Part shown: positions 22,723-32,364 of the stretch, in pieces
Position numbering within the stretch: position 1 is the stretch's first letter
Layout of the letters: each line of letters begins with the position of its first letter
Assembly: GCA_947372355.1 (NCBI GenBank)
Contig: CANBTI010000022.1
Coordinates: forward strand, 1-34,760
From: Bdellovibrionales bacterium
GTDB lineage: Bacteria > Bdellovibrionota > UBA1018 > CAIMNF01
Length of the DNA stretch: 34,760 nucleotides
Direction: 5' to 3'
Notes under the pieces: model-generated
What the model was told of the DNA's origin: nothing
Database searches by the model: none
Seen by the model: only the letters and a program-made list of their open reading frames with translations
Program-made: the position numbers and the translations under genes

Positions 22723-23493
22723 CTAATGCATAATGAAATCTAAATTTTTATAGTAATGGGAACGACGATTGGCTTCTTGATCAACCTTTTTTAAACACAG
22801 GGCTAAATTTGTTGTCTCAAGGGAGCATTTTTTTGCATCTCTCCAGGCTTTATTTCTCATCCATGCAGCCCATTCTACTACCAACTTCTCTTCAATTCCC
22901 TTTGGAAGTGTTAAGTTATTGTGATCATAGGTTCTAAAAGCGATCCATAGATCATCCATTGAACTTTTAAGGATCTTGGTTACTTTAATGTAATCATTTT
23001 TTGCTGAGTCTGATTGAAATGGAGTTTTAACTTTAATGAGCGTTTCAACCATATCGTAAGCAATATGAGCATTCATGGATAAGATGAGCAAGGTGCCAGG
23101 TTGAAAATCTTTTTGATGAAGGGCTTTGAATGCGGTTTGCCAGCTCTCCGGCATCCGAGATAGTTGCTTGGATTGTTCTGAATAAAGTGCTTTACGGTAT
23201 AAATCAGAGTGGGCGACTAAAATCTTTTTAACAAAATCTGGATCCTCAAAATAATGTTGTTTAATTTTAAGATCAATAGCTATCAGGGTAGACGTATAAA
23301 CTTCAGCAAATAACCCATGAATATCATTACAAGATCTAAACTGAAGACCAAGATCATGAATGAGATCAAGAGCCTCTTCACTTGTTTGAAGGGGGGTAGA
23401 TAAACGAGCCAAATCGCTAGAGCTTAAGCATGGTGAGGCCAGTGTAGGGGTTGAAAGCCCTAAAGAAGAGATGAGGAATAAGATCGACAACAT
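22723..23493 (-). CDS. Secreted helical protein, DUF5995-like
   Basis: The 256-residue precursor has a signal peptide at about 1-19 (PTLAS). The mature protein is mainly helical. It contains FAEVYTSTLIAID, an aromatic EDPDFVKKILVAHSDLYRKAL stretch, MPESWQTAFKAL, and LLILSMNAHIAYDMVETLI. The NAHI-x-YD core and the order of segments resemble DUF5995 proteins as I recall them. No catalytic function is known for that family; the conserved His and Asp in NAHIAYD might bind a metal. A Cys pair (Cys223 and Cys233 approximately) lies near the C-terminus. It is upstream of the metallophosphoesterase gene on the same strand. Confidence 0.6.
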   Translation of the reverse strand: MLSILFLISSLGLSTPTLASPCLSSSDLARLSTPLQTSEEALDLIHDLGLQFRSCNDIHGLFAEVYTSTLIAIDLKIKQHYFEDPDFVKKILVAHSDLYRKALYSEQSKQLSRMPESWQTAFKALHQKDFQPGTLLILSMNAHIAYDMVETLIKVKTPFQSDSAKNDYIKVTKILKSSMDDLWIAFRTYDHNNLTLPKGIEEKLVVEWAAWMRNKAWRDAKKCSLETTNLALCLKKVDQEANRRSHYYKNLDFIMH

Positions 23494-23542
23494 GGGATCG
23501 AATTATTACATAAATACTAAATAAAATCAATAGTTCATTGTT

Positions 23543-23734
23543 TTAGGCTGCATGCTGTTCTGAATATCGATTTTTAGGTTTTATTTTTGGTTTTAAGTGT
23601 CGAATCATCACATGTTGGCTCCTCATTTGATTTTGAATGATATCAAATGCCAAATAAACTAGACCAGGAACAATAAATAAAAATAAATGAACATAAATCA
23701 AAGTAAGTAAAAGGGCGTTTGGGTTTTTAAACAT
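23543..23734 (-). CDS. Small single-pass membrane protein
   Basis: The start at 23734 is preferred to the in-frame ATG at 23752 because GGAGG (minus strand, 23740-23744) lies 5 nt before it. The 63-residue product has one long hydrophobic helix (about 7-31, LLLTLIYVHLFLFIVPGLVYLAF) followed by a Gln/Arg/His/Lys-rich cytoplasmic tail. No family is recognised. The good ribosome-binding site supports a real gene. It is separated by about 50 nt from the upstream end of the DUF5995-like gene. Confidence 0.6.
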   Translation of the reverse strand: MFKNPNALLLTLIYVHLFLFIVPGLVYLAFDIIQNQMRSQHVMIRHLKPKIKPKNRYSEQHAA

Positions 23735-23897
23735 AAATTCCTCCACAACCAATAATGGAGCATAACTTGGGCCAGGCTAGCGTCAGTTTATCGTCAAAGA
23801 AAAGCTACCTTTACCATTTTTGAGACATTTTAGGACGTGAATAGGCATTTGGTTTAATGCGTAAAGTTAGACACTGAAATAGGATGTTGCATCATCA

Positions 23898-23927
23898 GGT
23901 ATTCTTAAAGATTCAATTTAGAATACC
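23898..23927. repeat. Inverted repeat upstream of the CheA-like gene
   Basis: GGTATTCT (23898-23905) and AGAATACC (23920-23927) form perfect 8-bp arms with a 14-nt spacer, 12 nt before the GTG start at 23940. The spacer edges (TAAA and TTT) can extend the pairing. Such spacing fits an operator for a dimeric regulator or an RNA hairpin near the start codon. Confidence 0.65.
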
Positions 23928-23939
23928 GTTAAGTAAAGA

Positions 23940-25547
23940 GTGCCAAAAGAATTTATATACATCGATGATTTTAAAATAGCGCTCAAGTATATGGTGGAGC
24001 AATTTAAAGTGATTTATCCTCAAGATAAGTTGCAAACATTTGATTATGGAATGGATGCGATTGAACACATTAAAAAATCACCTCAATTACCTTTCATGAT
24101 TTTTTGTGATGTAAATATGTCGCGGTTTAGCGGAACTGATTTACTGGATCTAATTAAAAGAGATCCTAAATTACACCAGATACCAGTGGTATTGGTGAGT
24201 GCCGAATTAGATCAAAAAACTAGAATTGAATTGGAACAAAAAGGTGCATTTCAACTAGTACCAAAACCATTTCAAGGCGTCGAATTAAAATCGGTAGTAG
24301 ATCGATATTTGTCACAAGCCATCGATGTAAAAACACTTGAATCTCTTGATGTAGGCTTTACGGATGATGCGATTGATTTAATTGGGCAAGCTCAAAATTA
24401 TGTTGGATGCAAAGATGAAAATTCTGTAAAAGAACTGTTTAGAATTTATCATACGATTAAGGGTGGAGTTTTCACATTACAGTTTCCATCGGTAGGAGTA
24501 TTTGTTCATTTATTGGAAAATGTATTGATGATCATTGGAAAGTATTCAATTTATTCGCATGAAATGGTGAGTGCACATCTTCGTGAATCTCACACGCATT
24601 TGTTGAATCAATTAAATAATATTAAACAACAAAAACTTCTTGATCCCGCACCAGAAAAACTCGTGGAAGGATTAACGTTAACTATTTCAAACGCAAAAAC
24701 TGGATGGTTGAAAGGTAATCAAGTTGAAAAACAAGAGCAATTACCAGTAGAGATTAAAAATCCCTCTACTCTAAGAATTGCGAATGAAAAGATGGACGAA
24801 CTCCAGCAGAGGTTTAAAAAACTTCAGCAAATTAGGGTGAAGATGAATCAATTTGCACAAGAGTTAAAACGTGAATTCTCCGATGAAGGTTTTCCAAATC
24901 AATTGATAGAATTAGTTTCGGATATGGAAAAACAAAGCATGGGAATCATGGATTTTTTCATCACTCTCAGGGTAATCCCTGTTGCCAGGTTAAAAGCTTT
25001 TGCAACTCAAACCGCATTACAAACATCGGATATGTTAAAAAAGAAAATCAATTTTATCTTTAATGCTGATGAATCACTCGAGGTGGATCAGGCTGTTTTA
25101 GAAGTGCTTGAAACATCACTCACTCATTTGATCAGAAACTCGATTGATCATGGAATCGAAATTAGAGAGCAAAGATTTGCATCAGGCAAAAATGAGATAG
25201 GACAATTAACAGTAGAAATCATAAAAGATTCCCGTGAGTCTTTTATTATGAAGATTGCCGATGATGGTGCTGGGATTAATGCGGATCGATTGCGTGAAAT
25301 GGTTTCATTAAAAGGAATCATGGAGGAAAAATCGTTGAGAGATTTACCGAATGAAAAAATTTATGAATTTATATTTCTTGATGGATTAAGTACCAAACAA
25401 GGGTTAACAGAAATATCTGGTCGTGGTGTAGGCTTGAGCGCAGTGAAAGATCGTATCCTGCAATTGGGGGGCACCATTGATGTGATCAGCGAATGGGGTA
25501 AAGGAACTAGTTTTGAAATACGAATGCCGAGGGTTTTTCAGCTATGA
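23940..25547 (+). CDS. CheA-like hybrid: receiver, Hpt and histidine-kinase ATPase domains, no CheW domain
   Basis: The 535-residue protein starts at a GTG. An N-terminal receiver domain (about 3-120) has D9/D10, phospho-acceptor Asp57, Ser87 and Lys109. An Hpt domain (about 130-240) has His171 in FRIYHTIKGG, the CheA P1 pattern. A helical linker or dimerisation region follows (about 275-345), ending in ITLRVIPVARL, the counterpart of the CheA LRMVPL segment. The CheA-type HATPase (about 345-535) has HLIRNSIDHGIE with Asn400, DDGAGIN at 441-447 and GRGVGLSAVKDRI from 494. The CheA C-terminal CheW-like regulatory domain is absent: the protein ends right after the kinase core. It therefore should not dock a chemoreceptor array in the usual way. 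The stop overlaps the next ATG by 4 nt (ATGA). Confidence 0.88.
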   Translation: MPKEFIYIDDFKIALKYMVEQFKVIYPQDKLQTFDYGMDAIEHIKKSPQLPFMIFCDVNMSRFSGTDLLDLIKRDPKLHQIPVVLVSAELDQKTRIELEQKGAFQLVPKPFQGVELKSVVDRYLSQAIDVKTLESLDVGFTDDAIDLIGQAQNYVGCKDENSVKELFRIYHTIKGGVFTLQFPSVGVFVHLLENVLMIIGKYSIYSHEMVSAHLRESHTHLLNQLNNIKQQKLLDPAPEKLVEGLTLTISNAKTGWLKGNQVEKQEQLPVEIKNPSTLRIANEKMDELQQRFKKLQQIRVKMNQFAQELKREFSDEGFPNQLIELVSDMEKQSMGIMDFFITLRVIPVARLKAFATQTALQTSDMLKKKINFIFNADESLEVDQAVLEVLETSLTHLIRNSIDHGIEIREQRFASGKNEIGQLTVEIIKDSRESFIMKIADDGAGINADRLREMVSLKGIMEEKSLRDLPNEKIYEFIFLDGLSTKQGLTEISGRGVGLSAVKDRILQLGGTIDVISEWGKGTSFEIRMPRVFQL

Positions 25548-25987
25548 ATCCTTGTAGAAAAGTAAAAATTTTAATTGTAGATGATTCTTCCAATTTGCGG
25601 CAAGTGATTAAACGATATCTTCAAATGGCTCAAACTGAAGGATATCTTTTTGAATTTGATGAAGCTTGCAACGGATATGAGGCCGAACAAAAATTACAAG
25701 AAGCAGCCGTGATAGACGAACCATTTGAGATTGTTTTTTTAGATTGGATGATGCCAAAAGTAACGGGATATGAGTTCATGAAAAAAATTAGGGAAATAGA
25801 GATTTTCAAAGTAATGCCTTCTATCATCATGCTCACTGCTGAAACAAACTCTGAACAAATTAATGCTTGTATGAAGTACGGCGTTTCTAAATATATTATT
25901 AAACCTTTTACTCAAGAAATGTTGGCTAATGTTTTACATGAATTACTAGAGGGTAAAGCTGACGGAGGAATTAAATATGCCATTTGA
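25544..25987 (+). CDS. CheY-like single-domain response regulator
   Basis: The 147-residue protein consists of one receiver domain with all switch residues: Asp13/Asp14 (VDDS), phospho-acceptor Asp67 (FLDWMMPK), Thr98 (MLTAE) and Lys120 (IIKPF). There is no output domain, so it acts through protein contacts, as CheY does. It overlaps the CheA-like gene by 4 nt and the STAS-CheX gene by 11 nt, so it is almost certainly the cognate partner of this kinase. The downstream CheX-type domain is a plausible phosphatase for it. Confidence 0.93.
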   Translation: MNPCRKVKILIVDDSSNLRQVIKRYLQMAQTEGYLFEFDEACNGYEAEQKLQEAAVIDEPFEIVFLDWMMPKVTGYEFMKKIREIEIFKVMPSIIMLTAETNSEQINACMKYGVSKYIIKPFTQEMLANVLHELLEGKADGGIKYAI

Positions 25988-26828
25988 TGTGATTAATCAG
26001 AATGAATATATTTTAGTAAAATTACAGGGCGAGTGTTTGGGTGGAGAATCTCCCAATGTAGGTGAATTACTTTCAAAAATGGTGGAAGAAACAAAACTTA
26101 AATTTGTAATATTTCAGGCTACTGAGTGTTCTGCTATTGGATCCTCATTTCTTCGAGATATGACCATTGGTTATAAAGCCATAAAGGCTTTGAATGGCCA
26201 AACACGCTTTGTGGGTGCAAAACCCAGTGTGAATCAATCCGTGGTTCAGAACGGGCTAGATCGAATTTTTGTACCGAAAATGAGTTTAAAAGGTGCGTTG
26301 GTTGATTTTGGATTAGTTAAGCAAAAAGATTTTGATGTGAATGTGATCAATCCATTTTTAAACGCAACGATCAAAGTTCTTAAAATCCAATGTTTTATAG
26401 AATCTAAGCCCGGTAAACCATTCATGAAAAAATCCACAGATCCTCTTTTATTAGGTGATGTGAGCGGAATTATTCCGATTGTTTCAGAAAGTTTCAACGG
26501 AACGCTAGCCATTAGTTTAAGTGAATCCATTTTTTGTCATATTGTAAAAAATATGTTGGGTGAGGAATGCACAGCGATTAATGAACAAAATGTGGATTTA
26601 GTGGGAGAGTTGGCGAATATGATTCTCGGTCAAGCAAAAGTTGAATTAGGGCAATTGGGATATGGAATTCAAATGACCATTCCATCGTGTGTATGGGGTA
26701 AAGATCATAAAATTAAACATTTCGGCGGAGGAATGTGTGTGGTGATGCCATTTGAAACTGAAGTGGGAACCTTCTATTCCGAAGTGATGACCAACAACAC
26801 AGTTCAAGAGCAAAAGAAGGTTGGATGA
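25977..26828 (+). CDS. STAS-CheX fusion protein
   Basis: This 283-residue two-domain protein has an N-terminal half (about 1-112) with the STAS/anti-sigma-antagonist pattern: LVKLQGECLGG, then FVIFQATECSAIGSSFLRDM where the phosphorylatable Ser of STAS proteins lies (Ser52 or Ser56/57). The C-terminal half (about 120-275) is CheX/CheC-like: NPFLNATIKVLKI, GTLAISLSESIFCHIVKNML, and DLVGELANMILGQAK, with the Glu211-x2-Asn214 pair that such phosphatases use on CheY-P. A perfect GGAGG at 25964-25968 lies 8 nt before the ATG. In this operon it may both dephosphorylate the CheY and read or pass a Ser-phosphorylation signal. I do not know this fusion as a standard family. Confidence 0.82.
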   Translation: MPFDVINQNEYILVKLQGECLGGESPNVGELLSKMVEETKLKFVIFQATECSAIGSSFLRDMTIGYKAIKALNGQTRFVGAKPSVNQSVVQNGLDRIFVPKMSLKGALVDFGLVKQKDFDVNVINPFLNATIKVLKIQCFIESKPGKPFMKKSTDPLLLGDVSGIIPIVSESFNGTLAISLSESIFCHIVKNMLGEECTAINEQNVDLVGELANMILGQAKVELGQLGYGIQMTIPSCVWGKDHKIKHFGGGMCVVMPFETEVGTFYSEVMTNNTVQEQKKVG

Positions 26829-26843
26829 TTTTTAAAAAAGAAT

Positions 26844-26880
26844 AAAAAAAAGGCCACTGGATATTTCCAGCGGCCTTTTT
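26844..26880. terminator. Bidirectional intrinsic terminator between the signalling operon and fadA
   Basis: A-run, GGCC-A-CTGG, loop ATATTT, CCAG-C-GGCC, T-run. The stem (one A-C mismatch) is flanked by A and T tracts, so it works on both strands for the two convergent units. Confidence 0.9.
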
Positions 26881-26897
26881 GATTCGAAAATTAATTG

Positions 26898-30231
<3,334 letters not shown>

Positions 30232-30253
30232 AAGTGGAGAGATCCTTTCGTTG

Positions 30254-30283
30254 TTGCCTTAGTCTTAATTATATCGGTAAAAT
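30254..30283 (+). promoter_or_regulatory. Divergent promoter region fadB/mgtC-like; plus-strand promoter probably leaderless
   Basis: Plus strand: TTGCCT (30254-30259), an 18-nt spacer, TAAAAT (30278-30283), then ATG at 30291 with no Shine-Dalgarno. Minus strand: TATAAT at 30268-30273 for fadB. The two promoters interleave, so polymerase on one should hinder the other. Confidence 0.55.
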
Positions 30284-30290
30284 ATTAAAT

Positions 30291-30968
30291 ATGGACATGC
30301 AAATTCTCGATACCCTCAAACTTCTTTGGCCCAAGCTGTTAGTTGCACTTTTATGCGGTGGATTGATCGGTTTTGAGCGTGAATTGAAGAGTAAGGCTGC
30401 GGGGATTAAAACCAATATGTTGATTTGTGTGGGAGCAACTCTCTACACCGCAATCTCTATTGTGATGGCATCGTCTGAAACGGGAATGGGTCTCAAGGGT
30501 GATCCTGCTCGTATTGCTGCTCAAATTGTTTCGGGTATTGGTTTCTTGGGTGGGGGTGCGATTCTTCAATCAAAAGGAAATATTATCGGACTCACGACAG
30601 CGGCAACTATTTGGCTGGTGGCTGCGATTGGTGTTTGGATTGGGATGGGGTATCTCGCAGTTGCATTCTGCGTTACTGTTTTAATTGTCGTCGTATTGGT
30701 CACCGTGACCTTATTTGAAAATCATTTCTTGGGAAGAAAGCGTTACTTTAGAATTACGATTCATCTTCGTGAAAAATCAGATGAAATTACTCGCGCTGCT
30801 TTAGAAGAACTCATGAATGATCATGAATTAAATTTAGAAGAATACCGTGAGATCATGAGTGGTGAGCAACCTGAAATTCGCTTGGCTTATGTAGGTAGAA
30901 ATCATGATCATGCTCACATGTTGCTTGAGCTTTGGAAGATTCGCGGAATTTTGGATGTGAAGCAATAA
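30291..30968 (+). CDS. MgtC/SapB family inner-membrane protein
   Basis: The start at 30291 gives 225 residues and the usual family beginning. Conserved features are LCGGLIGFERELKSKAAGIKTN, ICVGATLYT, DPARIAAQIVSGIGFLGGGAIL (Asp71 to about 91) and GLTTAATIWLVAAIGVWIGMG, forming about five membrane helices. A cytoplasmic domain (about 150-225) at the C-terminus looks ACT-like. MgtC proteins modulate ATP synthase and survival at low Mg2+ or inside host cells in some pathogens; most bacterial members have no tested role. The longer open frame upstream (from 30234) was rejected because it runs through the promoter. It is followed by 380 nt without a gene. Confidence 0.92.
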   Translation: MDMQILDTLKLLWPKLLVALLCGGLIGFERELKSKAAGIKTNMLICVGATLYTAISIVMASSETGMGLKGDPARIAAQIVSGIGFLGGGAILQSKGNIIGLTTAATIWLVAAIGVWIGMGYLAVAFCVTVLIVVVLVTVTLFENHFLGRKRYFRITIHLREKSDEITRAALEELMNDHELNLEEYREIMSGEQPEIRLAYVGRNHDHAHMLLELWKIRGILDVKQ

Positions 30969-30975
30969 ATCAATA

Positions 30976-31052
30976 GGAGGGTGGCAAAGCCACCCGGACT
31001 ATGATCGCAAACTTGACGGCCGAGCAAAGCTCGGCAAACAAGTTGAGATCAT
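30976..31052 (+). repeat. Nested-palindrome repeat, copy A
   Basis: Order: GGAGG; hairpin GGGTGGC-AAA-GCCACCC (30979-30995); joint GGACT; then a compound hairpin of ATGATC/GATCAT (31001-31006 with 31047-31052), AACTTG/CAAGTT (31010-31015 with 31039-31044) and GCCGAGC-AAA-GCTCGGC (31019-31035), separated by small internal loops (ACG opposite AAA). It begins 8 nt after the mgtC-like stop. The GC-rich hairpins stand out from the AT-rich surroundings. It shares its joints and inner hairpin with copy B, but not its other stems. There is no T tract, so it is not a standard terminator. Confidence 0.85.
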
Positions 31053-31085
31053 CTATTGAGAAGAAGTTTAGAATATTAATGAATC

Positions 31086-31105
31086 GGTGCGAGCATGATT
31101 GTTTT
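31086..31105 (+). repeat. Degenerate fragment of the nested-palindrome repeat
   Basis: GGTGCGAGCATGATTG (31086-31101) differs by one base from GGTGCGAGCTTGATTG (31150-31165) in copy B. Its partner arm is missing here. It is followed by TTTTTAAAAA instead of the inner hairpin. This looks like a decayed or partial third copy. Confidence 0.6.
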
Positions 31106-31123
31106 TAAAAAGCTGATGTAGTC

Positions 31124-31238
31124 ACGGTCCGAGGCACGCAAGTGCCGAAGGTGCGAGCTTGATTGACGGCCGAGCAAAGCTCGGCAAACAATCAAGCTCG
31201 CATAGTCCGGCTGACTCCGTCAGCCTCCTTCGGACCGT
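31124..31238 (-). repeat. Nested-palindrome repeat, copy B (inverted relative to A), closed multi-arm structure
   Basis: Outer stem ACGGTCCGA/TCGGACCGT (31124-31132 with 31230-31238) encloses three arms. Arm 1 is GGCAC-GCAA-GTGCC (31133-31146). Arm 2 has a 14-bp stem (31152-31165 with 31189-31202) capped by GCCGAGC-AAA-GCTCGGC (31169-31185) across an ACG/AAA internal loop. Arm 3 is GGCTGAC-TCC-GTCAGCC (31209-31225). Read on the minus strand it starts GGAGG-hairpin-CCGGACTATG, exactly as copy A does on the plus strand. It lies about 110 nt before the HU gene start, upstream of that gene's promoter. Confidence 0.85.
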
Positions 31239-31268
31239 CAACTTACACAACGGATTAAAAAAATAGTT

Positions 31269-31298
31269 TTGTATTCCTGCGAAAAAAGTTTCTATCTT
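31269..31298 (+). promoter_or_regulatory. Promoter of the HU/IHF-like gene
   Basis: TTGTAT (31269-31274), an 18-nt spacer and TATCTT (31293-31298), giving a leader of about 45 nt with AGGAG at 31337-31341, 7 nt before the ATG. The rest of the 380-nt gene-free stretch (30969-31348) holds the nested-palindrome repeats. Confidence 0.5.
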
Positions 31299-31348
31299 AT
31301 TGAATTCCTTGCAAATACTCCTTAATCTTAAAGGATAGGAGATCCATT

Positions 31349-31630
31349 ATGACCAAAGCAGATTTGATTAACATCGTCGCGCAAAAGGTAAATTTGCAAA
31401 ACCGCCAAGCTGAAACGGTGGTGAACTTAGTATTTGATATGATGTCGGATACTTTGAAAAAAGATGATCGCATTGAAATTCGCGGGTTTGGATCATTTGT
31501 GAATCGCGTTTACGGAGCTTACGAAGGACGTAATCCAAAAACGGGTGAGCTAGTGAAGGTAGATCCAAAACGTGTCCCATTTTTTAAGGTTGGAAAAGAA
31601 CTGAAAGAAATGGTGGACCGTAAAAAATGA
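31349..31630 (+). CDS. HU/IHF-family DNA-binding protein
   Basis: This 93-residue nucleoid protein has the full family pattern: helical dimerisation part (1-42), IEIRGFGSF (46-50 core), the DNA-minor-groove arm with GRNPKTGE at 60-67 (Pro63 is the intercalating proline), and PFFKVGKELKE at 77-87. The last motif and the arm are closer to IHF subunits than to classical HU, but I do not assign alpha or beta. It binds and bends DNA as a dimer. A good AGGAG Shine-Dalgarno is present. Its TGA overlaps the ATG of the outer-membrane barrel gene by 4 nt, so it is the first gene of an operon of surface genes, which is unusual for a nucleoid protein. Confidence 0.93.
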   Translation: MTKADLINIVAQKVNLQNRQAETVVNLVFDMMSDTLKKDDRIEIRGFGSFVNRVYGAYEGRNPKTGELVKVDPKRVPFFKVGKELKEMVDRKK

Positions 31631-32364
31631 ATCAAAAACAAATAAAACTTTTTTTATTTTCAATATTCCTAGCACTGAGTTTTTGCGTGGATATGCGTTC
31701 AGCATTTGCCGCTGCAGATGATGACTATAATTTTAGCTGGCTAGATCCAGACAAAAAAATCTACGTTCTTCAAAATCGTAAATTTCGTAAAGCTCAATCC
31801 GCACAAATCTTTGTTTTGGGTGGTATGGGATTAGGTGAAACCTACCGCAAAGCATTCCAGTATCAAACTCGATTGGCTTACTGGTTTAACGAAGATTTTG
31901 GGTTAGAGGCATTTTATACTGGAAGATCTAATACTGAAAATGGAGCTTATGGTTCTCTTGCTCGTGCTCTTGGTTCAGGAACTAGTCCTTATATACGCGA
32001 AGTGAACAATCAATTTGGTGTTCTCTTCAACTGGGCTCCTTGGTACGCAAAAATCAATGTTTTCAATTCAATACTTTATTTTGATTGGTACTTCAGCATG
32101 GGTGCAGGAAGTATGGGCACAGAAGTAGGACCAAAAACTAAAGCTGAAATTGCTTCTCAGTGGAAAACAGAAAATCTATTTGCAGTTTATCTCGGTACTG
32201 GACACTTATTCCATCTTTCTGAACGTTTTATGGTGCGTCTTGATTTTCTGGCGCATTTTTATAGTGCGGCAATCGATGGTGGGAATTCCGCAACTGGCGC
32301 TTCAAATGATAAAGCCATTTTTTCAAACACGAGTTTGAATCTTGGGATTGGATTAAAACTATGA
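31627..32364 (+). CDS. Outer-membrane beta-barrel protein of myxobacterial type
   Basis: The 245-residue precursor has a signal peptide of about 28 residues (SAFAA). The mature N-terminus carries DPDKKIYVLQNRKFRKAQSAQIFVLGGMGLGETY, which matches the opening of the outer-membrane barrel family common in myxobacteria (OMP_myx_plus), where a QNR motif precedes the first strands. Amphipathic strands follow (YQTRLAYWFNEDFGLEAFYTG, YAKINVFNSILYFDWYFSMGAG, FMVRLDFLAHFYSAA), ending in a strand with NTSLNLGIGLKL. Related barrels occur in the Myxococcus gliding (Glt) machinery. It overlaps both neighbours by 4 nt, so HU, barrel and TPR genes are translated in series. Confidence 0.82.
   Translation: MNQKQIKLFLFSIFLALSFCVDMRSAFAAADDDYNFSWLDPDKKIYVLQNRKFRKAQSAQIFVLGGMGLGETYRKAFQYQTRLAYWFNEDFGLEAFYTGRSNTENGAYGSLARALGSGTSPYIREVNNQFGVLFNWAPWYAKINVFNSILYFDWYFSMGAGSMGTEVGPKTKAEIASQWKTENLFAVYLGTGHLFHLSERFMVRLDFLAHFYSAAIDGGNSATGASNDKAIFSNTSLNLGIGLKL

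Noticed and set aside
30979-30995. Hairpin GGGTGGC-AAA-GCCACCC as a simple terminator of the mgtC-like gene
   Set aside because: There is no T run after it, and the same position in copy B is filled by a different hairpin within a larger conserved framework, so it is treated as part of the repeat.
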